A DNA stretch of 64,000 nt, from positions 1-64,000 of the forward strand of contig DAXZ01000053.1 of NCBI GenBank assembly GCA_002506665.1, in the 5' to 3' direction. A program made the position numbers and the translations under genes. How positions within the stretch are numbered: position 1 is the first letter of the stretch; every line of letters starts with the position of its first letter. The notes beneath the pieces were generated by a model. The model made no database searches. It saw only the letters and a list, made by a program, of their open reading frames with translations, and had not been told where the DNA came from. Positions 52,832 to 60,855 of this stretch are shown here, in pieces. The stretch is from Nitrosopumilus sp. UBA526. Its GTDB lineage: Archaea > Thermoproteota > Nitrososphaeria > Nitrososphaerales > Nitrosopumilaceae.

Positions 52832-53761
52832 ATGCTGTACACTAGTGTCATAGGAAATATGTTAAAAAACACACGTTCCAAGAAAAAACGAACGAAAACT
52901 TTTATGAATGGATTTGGAGGAACAGCCAGAATAAATCATGATAGCACAAAGTTTTATGGCAGAAAAATGTTTGCTGGCACAGACGTTGCAGACAATACAG
53001 AGTATGAAAATGACATTGGTAGATACCGCGATACAATACAATGCCGGGACAGTAGAGCCCTTGGACATATTCCAGACTCGAGCGTTCACCTGATGGTGAC
53101 GTCCCCGCCCTATAATGTGGGCAAGGATTATGATGTGGATTTGGATTTGGCAGAATATCTTCAAATGTTACATGATGTGTTTGGGGAGACCTATAGAATT
53201 CTAGTCAATGGAGGACGAGCTTGTATCAATATAGCAAATGTAGGCAGAAAGCCATACATCCCATATCACAAATTCATCATAGATGTAATGACACAAAACG
53301 GCTTTGTTATGCGCGGCGAAATAATTTGGAACAAGGGAGCAGGAGCCGGGTCATCTACTGCCTGGGGGAGCTGGTTGTCTGCATCCAATCCTGTTCTAAG
53401 GGACACACATGAATACATCCTAGTATTTACAAAAGGCAAGTTCAATCGGGCATCAAACCAAAGACAAAGTACCATATCACGAGACGAGTTTTTGACATAT
53501 ACGAAAAGTGTCTGGACGTTTAATCCTGAAAGGGCAAAAAAAGTAAATCATCCTGCACCCTTTCCAACAGAACTGCCGTATAGATGCATTCAGTTATACA
53601 CGTTTAAGGGAGATACAGTATTTGATCCCTTTTGTGGTTCTGGCACCACTGCAATATCTTCTATATCTCTGGGCAGACATTATGTCATGATTGATAAGAA
53701 CCGGGATTATGTCAAAACCGCAAAGAAAAGAATCAAGGATTTAAAGTCTCAAGAACACTAA
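52832..53761 (+). CDS. Beta-class DNA methyltransferase (N4-cytosine or N6-adenine)
   Basis: 309 aa from the ATG at 52832 (TTG at 52808 and ATG at 52904 are alternatives). Motif IV comes first, [14 protein letters not shown] with SPPY, followed by target region and, at the C-terminal side, motif [15 protein letters not shown]. This IV-to-I order is the beta class. SPPY is most common for N4-cytosine enzymes, but adenine enzymes also use it. No restriction partner is adjacent. The basic N-terminal 35 residues ([10 protein letters not shown]) are extra. It ends seven bases before ilvD. Confidence 0.88.
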   Translation: MLYTSVIGNMLKNTRSKKKRTKTFMNGFGGTARINHDSTKFYGRKMFAGTDVADNTEYENDIGRYRDTIQCRDSRALGHIPDSSVHLMVTSPPYNVGKDYDVDLDLAEYLQMLHDVFGETYRILVNGGRACINIANVGRKPYIPYHKFIIDVMTQNGFVMRGEIIWNKGAGAGSSTAWGSWLSASNPVLRDTHEYILVFTKGKFNRASNQRQSTISRDEFLTYTKSVWTFNPERAKKVNHPAPFPTELPYRCIQLYTFKGDTVFDPFCGSGTTAISSISLGRHYVMIDKNRDYVKTAKKRIKDLKSQEH

Positions 53762-53768
53762 TTTCAAT

Positions 53769-55478
53769 ATGTCTAAATTATGGCAGTCTGAAAAATCACG
53801 TGGCATGAAAATATCTAGTAAGAATGTAGTTGGCGGAACTGCCCGTTCTCCTCATAGGGCAATGTACAAGGCCATGGGATTAAATGATGATGATCTATCA
53901 AAACCGTTTGTAGGTGTGTGCCATACAGGAAACGAGGCAACACCTTGTAACATATTACTGCCAGAGCTGGCAGCTGAGGCAAAGAGAGGGGTTGCTGAAA
54001 ACGGGGCAACACCTAGAATATTCTCAACCATCTCTGTCAGCGATGGGATTGCAATGGGTCATGAGGGAATGAAATCCTCACTAATCTCTCGCGAGGTAAT
54101 TGCCGACTCTGTTGAGCTGATGGTACGGGCACATCAGTATGATGGAATTGTTGGAATTGCAGGATGTGACAAGAGTCTGCCCGGTACGATGATGGCGATG
54201 GCTCGGCTAAACCTGCCTTCGGTCTTTGTATATGGCGGGACAATAATGCCCGGAGTCCTTGATGGCAGGGAACTTACCATAGTCGATGTCTATGAGGCAG
54301 TAGGCGCATATGATGCAGGTCAGATATCCCTTGAGATGCTCAAAGATATTGAAAATACCGCATGTCCGAATTCTGGGTCATGTGGTGGAATGTTTACTGC
54401 AAATACAATGGCGTCAATATCTGAAGCCATAGGATTAGCATTGCCTGGAAGTGCAAGTCCGCCTGCCGAAGACGAGAGGCGCAAAAAGATAGTACATGAT
54501 ACAGGAGCTGCGTGTGCAAAGTTGTTGGAACTTGACATCCTGCCTCGGGATATAATGACGTATGAGGCATTTGAGAATGCCATTGTAATGCTAAATGCAG
54601 TTGGAGGTTCGACTAATGGAATACTGCATCTCTTATCAATGGCTAACGAAGCTAGAGTGAAACTGACTTATGATGATTTTGAGAGGATAAGAAAAAAGAC
54701 CCCGCACATTGCAGACATGAAGCCTGGTGGGAATTATGTGATGAACAGCTTGGATAAGATTGGCGGTATTCCGTTTGTACTACAAAGATTATCAAAGAAA
54801 GGACTGTTAAATGGCAATTGTATCACAGTCACAGGAAAGACTATTCAGGAGAATCTCAGCTCCATGCACATTCCAGAACTCGAACAGTCAATTATTAGGC
54901 CAGTTGAGCGTCCGTTGAACTCTGTAGGGACAGCCCTGATCCTAAAGGGCTCACTTGCACCTGACGGTGCTGTGATGAAGACTGCCGGAGTTGAGATGAC
55001 AGAGTTTACAGGCAAAGCTCGAGTCTATGATAGAGAAGAGTATGCATTTGATGCAGTATCTAAAGGTATGATAGAGCAAGGAGACGTGGTTGTGATAAGA
55101 TATGAGGGACCCAAAGGCGGCCCCGGAATGAGAGAGATGCTTGCAACAACAGCTGCGCTTGTAGGCCAGGGACTAGGCAAAAAAGTGGCAATGGTAACTG
55201 ATGGACGATTCTCTGGGGGGACTCGAGGATTTATGGCAGGTCATGTCGCACCTGAAGCCTATGTGGGCGGGCCCATTGCACTAGTCCAAGACGGAGACAA
55301 GATAACAATCAATACAGATACCGGAGTAATTGATCTCTGCGTGTCTCCAGAGGAACTAGCTAAAAGACGCGAGTCTTGGAGACGACCAGAGCCAAACTAT
55401 ACGTCAGGTGCATTGGCAAAGTATGCAACACTTGTGGGTTCTGCCGCTCAAGGGGCAGTGACTAGTGCTAATTTATGA
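53769..55478 (+). CDS. ilvD: Dihydroxy-acid dehydratase
   Basis: Iron-sulfur enzyme of branched-chain amino-acid synthesis, 569 aa. Cluster cysteines are in [11 protein letters not shown] (near residue 51-61), [11 protein letters not shown] and [14 protein letters not shown], as in the family. The C-terminal [20 protein letters not shown] is canonical. The length is typical. ATG at 53769. Confidence 0.95.
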   Translation: MSKLWQSEKSRGMKISSKNVVGGTARSPHRAMYKAMGLNDDDLSKPFVGVCHTGNEATPCNILLPELAAEAKRGVAENGATPRIFSTISVSDGIAMGHEGMKSSLISREVIADSVELMVRAHQYDGIVGIAGCDKSLPGTMMAMARLNLPSVFVYGGTIMPGVLDGRELTIVDVYEAVGAYDAGQISLEMLKDIENTACPNSGSCGGMFTANTMASISEAIGLALPGSASPPAEDERRKKIVHDTGAACAKLLELDILPRDIMTYEAFENAIVMLNAVGGSTNGILHLLSMANEARVKLTYDDFERIRKKTPHIADMKPGGNYVMNSLDKIGGIPFVLQRLSKKGLLNGNCITVTGKTIQENLSSMHIPELEQSIIRPVERPLNSVGTALILKGSLAPDGAVMKTAGVEMTEFTGKARVYDREEYAFDAVSKGMIEQGDVVVIRYEGPKGGPGMREMLATTAALVGQGLGKKVAMVTDGRFSGGTRGFMAGHVAPEAYVGGPIALVQDGDKITINTDTGVIDLCVSPEELAKRRESWRRPEPNYTSGALAKYATLVGSAAQGAVTSANL

Positions 55479-55542
55479 AATTAATTAATCATCAATATTA
55501 CGGGTACTAGGAATCAGCATTGGAGAAATTAACCTCAAAAGA

Positions 55543-55779
55543 GATCATTTCCAATCAGGCAATGTTACTTTAATATCGAGAATAGATTTTCCAGCTGCAG
55601 ATTTTAATTCTCTTTGTTTACAGTGCCATGTTGGAACTTTTTATGTTTGCACCTACATGATCACAAGCCATTGATGAATCAGATAATTTGACATTTTCAA
55701 AATCGGTCATTAATCCTCGTACATAATTGCCGGATTCTTTGTTATCAGCACAAAGAACCCTGAACTCAAATTTTGGCAT
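55543..55779 (-). pseudogene. Frameshifted gene of unknown function
   Basis: The frame from ATG at 55779 reads MPKFEFRVLCADNKESGNYV and continues for 53 codons to TAA at 55618. Shifting by one base at that point gives CKQRELKSAAGKSILDIKV and an ending LPDWK before TGA at 55543. The two pieces read as one basic/amphipathic protein interrupted by a single-base change. Not recognised. Confidence 0.5.
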
Positions 55780-55892
55780 TTAGTTGTTTATCTCTAGGAG
55801 AATTTGTTAATATTACGTATATCTAATTTTGAACACATGTAGACTATCGGTTCCTAGACTACTCTTTGTTGCAAACATGGATCTAATGCCTC

Positions 55893-55910
55893 AAAGATTA
55901 CGTAATCTTT
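55893..55910. promoter_or_regulatory. 18-bp palindrome, operator candidate 1
   Basis: AAAGATTACGTAATCTTT is a perfect palindrome. Its right half runs into CTTTAAAAG, a box A candidate about 32 bases upstream of the ATG at 55941, so a bound dimer would block the promoter. An identical palindrome lies upstream of the second copy at 56159-56176. Confidence 0.7.
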
Positions 55911-55940
55911 AAAAGATACTAGATAGTTTATCTATATAAG

Positions 55941-56090
55941 ATGAATCCAAATGAACCCGCCATTCTCACAGGTCAAGATGCTATAGATTTTGACAATTAT
56001 ATGAAAAGAAAGGCTACCAAAAAGGAAATAGAATATGCTAAAAAATGTGAAGAGTACTATTTGGCAAATCAACCAAAAACCAAAAAATAA
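55941..56090 (+). CDS. Small charged protein, 49 aa, antitoxin-like candidate (copy 1)
   Basis: The peptide MNPNEPAILTGQDAIDFDNY continues as a Lys/Glu-rich helix with KKCEEYYLANQPKTKK. The LTGQDAIDF segment resembles the toxin-binding tail of several antitoxins that follow a DNA-binding domain, but no DNA-binding domain is present here. It is preceded by a perfect palindrome over its promoter. The second copy differs at five or six positions (for example T10R, N19K, A25G). Function inferred only. Confidence 0.6.
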   Translation: MNPNEPAILTGQDAIDFDNYMKRKATKKEIEYAKKCEEYYLANQPKTKK

Positions 56091-56158
56091 TTATCCCCCT
56101 TACTTTGTTAATTTTATGCCTAGACAACTCTTTAGTGCAAACATGGATCTAATTCCCC

Positions 56159-56176
56159 AAAGATTACGTAATCTTT
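56159..56176. promoter_or_regulatory. 18-bp palindrome, operator candidate 2
   Basis: Identical to the palindrome at 55893-55910 and at nearly the same distance from its gene (ATG at 56207). Flanking bases differ, so identity is strongest in and around the palindrome and the gene. Confidence 0.7.
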
Positions 56177-56206
56177 AATAGCCACTAGGTAGTTTATCCA
56201 TATAAG

Positions 56207-56356
56207 ATGAATCCAAATGAACCAGCCATTCTCAGAGGTCAAGATGCTATAGATTTTGACAAATATATGAAAAGAAAGGGTACCAAAAAGGAAATAGCCT
56301 ATTTTAAAAAATGTGAAGAGTACTATTTGGCAAATCAGCCAAAAACAAAAAAATAA
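56207..56356 (+). CDS. Small charged protein, 49 aa, antitoxin-like candidate (copy 2)
   Basis: Duplicate of the gene at 55941, beginning MNPNEPAILRGQDAIDFDKY with the same C-terminus. It ends 24 bases before the GNAT gene and shares its strand, as expected for an antitoxin-toxin pair. Changes between copies leave the frame open in both. Confidence 0.6.
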   Translation: MNPNEPAILRGQDAIDFDKYMKRKGTKKEIAYFKKCEEYYLANQPKTKK

Positions 56357-56380
56357 TTACCCCCTTACTTTGTTAATTTT

Positions 56381-56944
56381 ATGCCTAGAGAATCTCCTAA
56401 AATTCTAGTTGATATTACTGGATTTGGTTATCAAAAATTGACTTTTAACCATAAACCTAATCTTGACTGTACTGACAAGCTCGGCAAGGATTCACAATGC
56501 CTACAAAAATTTTTTGATAAAAGAGCATTAAAAAATCAAGATGCTCATTTGGGAATGACCTACATTATAACTTACAAGAAAAAACCTATTGGTTATGTCA
56601 CACTAGCAACAGCAAATATCAATAAGGACGCAATATTCAGTAAAGCAAGACCAAGTACTCGTGATGGTGCTCTTTTTCCAGCTATGATAATTCTTGATTT
56701 CTGTATTGATAAAAAATCAAGAGGCAAAACTTATGGCGAGTATGTTCTGATGTGGTGTAACGGATTAGCACGAACTGTTTCAGAAAAGATAGGATGTAGA
56801 TTTATTATATTGTATACCAAGGATCCAGACGCAATTAGATTTTATACAAAACATAATTATCAATTCGCTGAAGGAAATCAGAACGATAAATTCAAGCTAA
56901 TGTATTATGATTTATTCCCGGAACTATTAAAAATAACAATTTAA
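56381..56944 (+). CDS. GNAT-family N-acetyltransferase, 187 aa
   Basis: The acetyl-CoA fold is recognisable: a strand pair with YIITYKKKPIGYVTLATANI (about 67-86), then LDFCIDKKSRGKTYGEYVLM, where R/Q-x-x-G-x-G/A is approximated by SRGKTYG (about 112-118), and ILYTKDPDAIRFYTKHNYQF with the typical FYxxxGF ending. The gene is A/T-rich and follows two copies of a small gene with a palindromic promoter. This layout resembles toxin-antitoxin modules with a GNAT toxin that acetylates charged tRNA, but the substrate is unknown. ATG at 56381. Confidence 0.78.
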   Translation: MPRESPKILVDITGFGYQKLTFNHKPNLDCTDKLGKDSQCLQKFFDKRALKNQDAHLGMTYIITYKKKPIGYVTLATANINKDAIFSKARPSTRDGALFPAMIILDFCIDKKSRGKTYGEYVLMWCNGLARTVSEKIGCRFIILYTKDPDAIRFYTKHNYQFAEGNQNDKFKLMYYDLFPELLKITI

Positions 56945-57281
56945 AAATTCAATCACAATCAAAGCTAGAAAGATAGCCTAGTACCTAGTATCAGCTAGTC
57001 TGCATGTATTCAAAAATTTCCGCGACTATACTTTTCAAGGATTACGATTTTGTCGCATAATTCCTCCAAATATGACTAGTTAGCTACATCCGAAAAAGAC
57101 TTGGTTCACATGATGTGTGAAGAGATTGGCGTCCTAGTCTCGCATAATTTATCTCCATAATTGGCTCTCAAAGACACGTCTTTTGAGATTTACACACTAG
57201 TCATAGTATTTGAGGGAGACAAAATTCAAAGTGATTATAAACTAACCAAACAATAAATAAAATCACAAAAAATAGAGTCTT
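56945..57281. other. 337-base gap, nothing recognised
   Basis: No gene is supported. A near-palindrome CTCAAAGACACGTCTTTTGAG occurs at about 57168-57188. A/T-rich bases before 57282 provide the HIT gene promoter. Confidence 0.4.
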
Positions 57282-57689
57282 ATGAACTGTATATTTTGTG
57301 ATATCTTGGATGGAAAGAATTATGCTCATTTTCTCTACAAAGACGAGTTTCATGTCGCATTCTTGGATACATGCCCGATAAATGTAGGGCACAGCTTGGT
57401 CATTCCAAGAGAGCATCATGAAAGAATTACAGACATGAGCCCAGAGAATGTTGGGCGGATATTTGCCATAGCTCCAAAGATTGCACAAGCGGTCCTTGAT
57501 GCAACCGGGGCAGACTCATTTAGCTTGGGTCAAAATAATGGCGAGGCAGCAAAACAGACCGTCCTTCATGTCCACATACACATCATTCCTGCATATGCTG
57601 GCACACACACAGACTGGAAGAGGCGTCTAGAACCAGAACATGATGAACTAGTCACACTTGCTAAAAAGATACGGCATTGTCTCACTTAG
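57282..57689 (+). CDS. HIT-family nucleotide hydrolase
   Basis: 135 aa. The histidine triad HVHIHII (from residue 96) with the upstream GQNNGEAAKQTVLHVH is typical of HINT-type hydrolases. The N-terminal CIFCDI (residues 3-8) with a later His forms the structural zinc site often seen in this subgroup. Probably hydrolyses nucleoside phosphoramidates. Convergent with aRF1, overlapping by eight bases. Confidence 0.9.
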   Translation: MNCIFCDILDGKNYAHFLYKDEFHVAFLDTCPINVGHSLVIPREHHERITDMSPENVGRIFAIAPKIAQAVLDATGADSFSLGQNNGEAAKQTVLHVHIHIIPAYAGTHTDWKRRLEPEHDELVTLAKKIRHCLT

Positions 57690-58962
57690 TGTGCCCCGGA
57701 TTGTATCGCAGTATTGCACCTATTTTTCCAAGACTGGCAAGCATGTTTCCATGTTCTGCATTGCCTGAGATGACCTCCAATGTGGTTCCGGTCTTTGCGG
57801 CAAGCAGCTCCAAATAATCTACAATGTCCTGTTCATTTGCCTCTACTTCCATTGCGTTGCAGCTAGGACACGGCTTTGAGGCGTATTGCGTCTTTTTAGG
57901 AATTACTTGCGGCCTCTCGACAATCTCTTCTTGTATGTGACGGCATCGCTTGCACCTGGCCTCTACTCTGTACTGATTCGTGTTATGTGTAATTATCAGT
58001 GTTTGTACAACATTATTCTTTAGGTATTTTATTACCTCTTCTAGTCCATAGGCGCCTTTTCCAGTATTGGTATTTATCTCTCGGAACAAACCCTCAACTA
58101 GTTTTTTCTCCTCTACCATTCTAAAATCACCTAAAATGTCTGCAGACTTTGTAAATGCCTCCCTTATCCCTTCTGCACCAGCGTATGACGCGTCAATGGT
58201 GTTGATAATGTTGTTTTGCAGTCTATACTCTAGATAGTTTCCGTTGATAAAATCTTCTTTTGTAGGGCCTGGCCCTGAGATGATGAGCCCCTTTATTGGA
58301 TAAATGTCGATAAAATATTCCCGTGTAGTCTGTGCCACCCTGTTGTAAAAGTAGCTCAACTCCATCTCTCGGAGTTTCTGAAATCTCTTTGCAGACTGTC
58401 CGCCCTGTCTGTGTTTTCCTGCCACACCAGAACCTGTCTGGGATAGCACCTCTACCCTGTCGCCGTGTAGTAATCCCCAACCTGCATCCTTTGCATCAAT
58501 TGCTAGAAATCCTATCAGGTTATCATCTTTTAGCATGTTTTTTAGAATGTCTACATGAAAGTGATCGTCGCATCTGTACAGATACTGCTTTAGGTCTTTT
58601 GGCGGATCTACCTCCCAGACAGTAACAGTCTCGCTTCCCAACGGACCGCCTCCTTCTGGGGGCAGGGCACCACAAAACATGACAAGCCCCCGCTCTGGGG
58701 TCTTTTTGTAGAGTTTGAGCCGCTGGATTACCTTGCCCAGGGAATCAACTACGTGCGACCTTGTCAAATCTGACTTTATGTTATCGGCAGTCCCCTGCTC
58801 TTGCTGAAGCGTGCTGACTATCTCATGGAGCTGCTTTCCCTTTGGAATATACACTGTTATCAGCTCTGTTCCTCTGCCTGATTTTTGGGCCAACTCCTCC
58901 AGGGTTTTTCTTATCTTGTAGATTTTGACTGAATCTTGTTTTTCAATGTTGATTTTTGGCAT
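57682..58962 (-). CDS. prf1: Peptide chain release factor aRF1
   Basis: Stop-codon recognition and peptide release, 426 aa. Domain 1 contains the NIKS motif (61-64) for stop-codon reading; domain 2 contains GGQ at 187-189 in GKHRQGGQSAKRF for hydrolysis. The C-terminal domain includes a Cys cluster (CKRCRHIQ, and CPSCNAME near 359), a zinc ribbon seen in many archaeal aRF1 proteins. Complete. ATG at 58962. Confidence 0.94.
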   Translation of the reverse strand: MPKINIEKQDSVKIYKIRKTLEELAQKSGRGTELITVYIPKGKQLHEIVSTLQQEQGTADNIKSDLTRSHVVDSLGKVIQRLKLYKKTPERGLVMFCGALPPEGGGPLGSETVTVWEVDPPKDLKQYLYRCDDHFHVDILKNMLKDDNLIGFLAIDAKDAGWGLLHGDRVEVLSQTGSGVAGKHRQGGQSAKRFQKLREMELSYFYNRVAQTTREYFIDIYPIKGLIISGPGPTKEDFINGNYLEYRLQNNIINTIDASYAGAEGIREAFTKSADILGDFRMVEEKKLVEGLFREINTNTGKGAYGLEEVIKYLKNNVVQTLIITHNTNQYRVEARCKRCRHIQEEIVERPQVIPKKTQYASKPCPSCNAMEVEANEQDIVDYLELLAAKTGTTLEVISGNAEHGNMLASLGKIGAILRYNPGHTK

Positions 58963-59168
58963 TGCAATATGTTGTTGATTTACGAATATATCTTTTTGAT
59001 TGGGGTTTTGTACTATCTGGGGATTTATGTAACTGTGGTTTATGCCATTTCTTCTCTTATATCTGTGTGGAGAATTCTTGAATTACCCTGTATCTTGTGT
59101 TTAGTTTTGGTGACTCTTTTGAGTAAAAAATTGGCTAATCTTTTGAATAGAATTATTTGTATGAATTA

Positions 59169-59354
59169 CTATGTGGCCGTTCTTGGTTCACCGTGAAGTT
59201 TCTTTTTGTATGCAATCACTCTTTCTCTGACCTCATCTGGCAGATCCTCCATTTTCCATGCTCCAATTCTCAAGCCATGAAGGACATTGGCAACAGAAAA
59301 CATTTTGTTTCTGCAGTTTGGTGGGGCAAATGTATTTGGAATATCTTGAACCAT
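59169..59354 (-). CDS. DIPNTF-family small protein, 61 aa (copy A)
   Basis: Reads MVQDIPNTFAPPNCRNKMFS then a helix GLRIGAWKMEDLPDEVRERV and a basic tail. It is nearly identical to the product at 60233-60415 and similar to the decayed frame at 48698. The family is unknown to me. One Cys (in PPNC), basic. Lies just downstream of the 202-aa gene on the same strand and is part of the same duplicated segment. Confidence 0.6.
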   Translation of the reverse strand: MVQDIPNTFAPPNCRNKMFSVANVLHGLRIGAWKMEDLPDEVRERVIAYKKKLHGEPRTAT

Positions 59355-59389
59355 AAGGTATCATACGGTGACACTTGAATATAACCTTA

Positions 59390-59998
59390 TCATTCTGTTT
59401 CTATAAACTCGTGGTCTCCATTAGGAAACATACGTAAAACAGATTTTTGTGCATAGTGTTTGGCCATCATCATTACTACCTTATGACTAGCTTGAACAGG
59501 ATAGGATACATCCAAATATTTTTGTCCATCTTCTTCCCATGCTCCATATATGGGCGTATTACTGAATTTCAATACTTGGTTAAATGCTGACTCAACCTCA
59601 CGATCTAGTGTTCTCCCTTCGTGGTTGGTTATAGCAATAAAGTCAATATCTTTTTTGGGATCAAATTCTGGATGGAACTTTAGCATCTCTTTAAAGAGCG
59701 CAAATGCCTCTTTTCCAACGGTAGCATCAAATGCATTGCCAGTTGCCGGATTCAACGAGTATCCAATACGGTTATCCTTGTCAATAATACTTTGACATTT
59801 TTCTCTAGTATCATCAAAGCTAGGTGCAGGAGGACATTTCTTGACTGGTCTCTTTGGAGAACCGTCTTTTGACTGCATGTACAAGGAATTTTCTTTAGAT
59901 ATTTTCCGTTTTGGGTTGCTTTCTATGATCGCATCTATGCACCCAAGATAATACCAGAGCCTCTTTATCAATAACACGACATACTTTTGAATGTTCAT
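59390..59998 (-). CDS. Hypothetical protein, 202 aa, with duplicated 3' end
   Basis: Not recognised. The N-terminus (MNIQKYVVLLIKRLWYYLG) has a short hydrophobic stretch, then a basic/polar region SKDGSPKRPVKKCPPAPSFD. The C-terminal half (PIYGAWEEDGQKYLDVSYPV, then KHYAQKSVLRMFPNGDHEF) has the strand-rich layout seen in small proteins of archaeal viruses and plasmids. The last 25 codons recur in a degenerate form at 60452-60542. The start may be internal, at MQSKDGSPK (about 59879). Confidence 0.5.
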   Translation of the reverse strand: MNIQKYVVLLIKRLWYYLGCIDAIIESNPKRKISKENSLYMQSKDGSPKRPVKKCPPAPSFDDTREKCQSIIDKDNRIGYSLNPATGNAFDATVGKEAFALFKEMLKFHPEFDPKKDIDFIAITNHEGRTLDREVESAFNQVLKFSNTPIYGAWEEDGQKYLDVSYPVQASHKVVMMMAKHYAQKSVLRMFPNGDHEFIETE

Positions 59999-60005
59999 AC
60001 CTCAT

Positions 60006-60021
60006 AGTACGGTATAGTACT
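60006..60021. other. Inverted repeat AGTAC-6-GTACT
   Basis: AGTAC (60006-60010) and GTACT (60017-60021) flank GGTATA. The sequence contains TACGGTA, the reverse of the TACCGTA element found twice upstream of trpE. It lies about 15 bases upstream of the 202-aa gene. Confidence 0.3.
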
Positions 60022-60232
60022 GCATAATAATCTTTTGTATGCTTCGGCAGAGTTACCGGGACGGGCATACAGATTTCTCTGAATCAAATCTCATATCTAT
60101 TTGTATAACGACATATTTTGAATAATGATTTTTCGTTGGTTAGTGCCATCTACAATAATCTTTGATGCTTTCAAAGTATGACCATTCAGACTATTAAGAA
60201 AATATCTATGTAAACTTTCGGCGCACTATAAG

Positions 60233-60415
60233 CTATCCTTGATTTCCCACGTGAATCTTCTTTTTGTATGCAATCACTCTTTCTCTGACCTCGTCTGGCA
60301 GATCCTCCATTTTCCATGCACCGATTCTCAAGCCTTGGAGAACACTGGCAACAGAAAACATTTTGTTTTTGCAGTTTGGTGGGGCAAATGTATTTGGTAT
60401 GTCTACTGGAAGCAT
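60233..60415 (-). CDS. DIPNTF-family small protein, 60 aa (copy B)
   Basis: Second near-identical copy. From DIPNTFAPPNCKNKMFSVAS onward it differs from copy A at only about five positions until the C-terminal tail, and the DNA is similarly close. It follows a remnant of the 3' end of the 202-aa gene, so the pair was duplicated together. Confidence 0.6.
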   Translation of the reverse strand: MLPVDIPNTFAPPNCKNKMFSVASVLQGLRIGAWKMEDLPDEVRERVIAYKKKIHVGNQG

Positions 60416-60451
60416 GCAAGTAACACCATACTCTGGAATATAACTTTGGTG

Positions 60452-60542
60452 TTATTTTATCTCGATAAACTTGAAACGACCATCCGGCGATATACGCAAA
60501 ACAAATTTTTGTGTCATGTGCGGGAATATTTCTAGTATTCAT
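60452..60542 (-). pseudogene. Remnant of the 3' end of the 202-aa gene
   Basis: In the minus frame ending at TAA 60452, the residues FPHMTQKFVLRISPDGRFKF align with KHYAQKSVLRMFPNGDHEF of the gene at 59390. Nothing upstream resembles the rest of the gene, so this is a truncated duplicate with many substitutions. Confidence 0.6.
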
Positions 60543-60855
60543 ATCTGGAATTTTTTACTATCCATTGACAGGTGTAATGTTTGTAGGTGTTGTAGGCGCT
60601 AGACTGCAACCAGACATTGAAAATTCTCCTAGCATTGTAGATGTGCCAAAACCCCCCTCAAAGTTTTTACAATAATGCATATTATTTTGCAATCTATGGA
60701 GTGCCGTTTTTGATATTGTGACGGTATCTTGTGTTTGAGTCTAGACCCAGTCAACATGTCTGCATAATACTAGAAACTCTGGGGACTGTTCTCTCTGGGA
60801 TGTGTATTCTCATCAGATCTGCTGGAATTTCTGACAATCTTCTATCCTGGTTAAA
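60543..60855. other. 313-base gap, nothing recognised
   Basis: No gene is supported. A 32-codon plus-strand frame at 60577-60675 exists but has no coding signal. The 3' part adjoins the DsbA-like gene's stop. Confidence 0.4.

Larger units (their letters stand above)
55479..55940. other. Gap with a frameshifted gene and the first palindromic operator-like site
   Basis: Holds a broken minus-strand gene (55543-55779), the palindrome at 55893-55910 and the promoter of the first 49-aa gene. Upstream of the palindrome, a sequence reading CCTAGAC...CAAACATGGATCTAA is repeated 266 bases later. Confidence 0.6.
55853..56118. repeat. 266-bp tandem repeat, copy 1
   Basis: Contains a CCTAGAC start, the palindrome, the promoter and the first 49-aa gene, ending in TTTGTTAATTTTATG. 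It repeats immediately at 56119-56383 with offset 265-266. Confidence 0.85.
56119..56383. repeat. 266-bp tandem repeat, copy 2
   Basis: Second copy of the palindrome, promoter and 49-aa gene. Its end runs into the ATG of the GNAT gene (TTTATGCCTAGA), and the same ATGCCTAGA occurs at the copy 1/2 junction. This suggests the unit originally ended at the start of a GNAT-like gene. Confidence 0.85.

Noticed and set aside
58969..59196. Hydrophobic 75-aa plus-strand frame (MLLIYEYIFLIG...)
   Set aside because: T-rich intergenic sequence readily gives hydrophobic frames; it overlaps the small gene at 59169 and has no other support.
60186..60542. 118-aa minus-strand frame over the duplicate region
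   Set aside because: It is in a different frame from the duplicated small gene and from the remnant, whose reading frames are supported by the other copy.
60577..60675. 32-aa plus-strand frame
   Set aside because: Too short, with no box A at the right distance and no recognisable motif.
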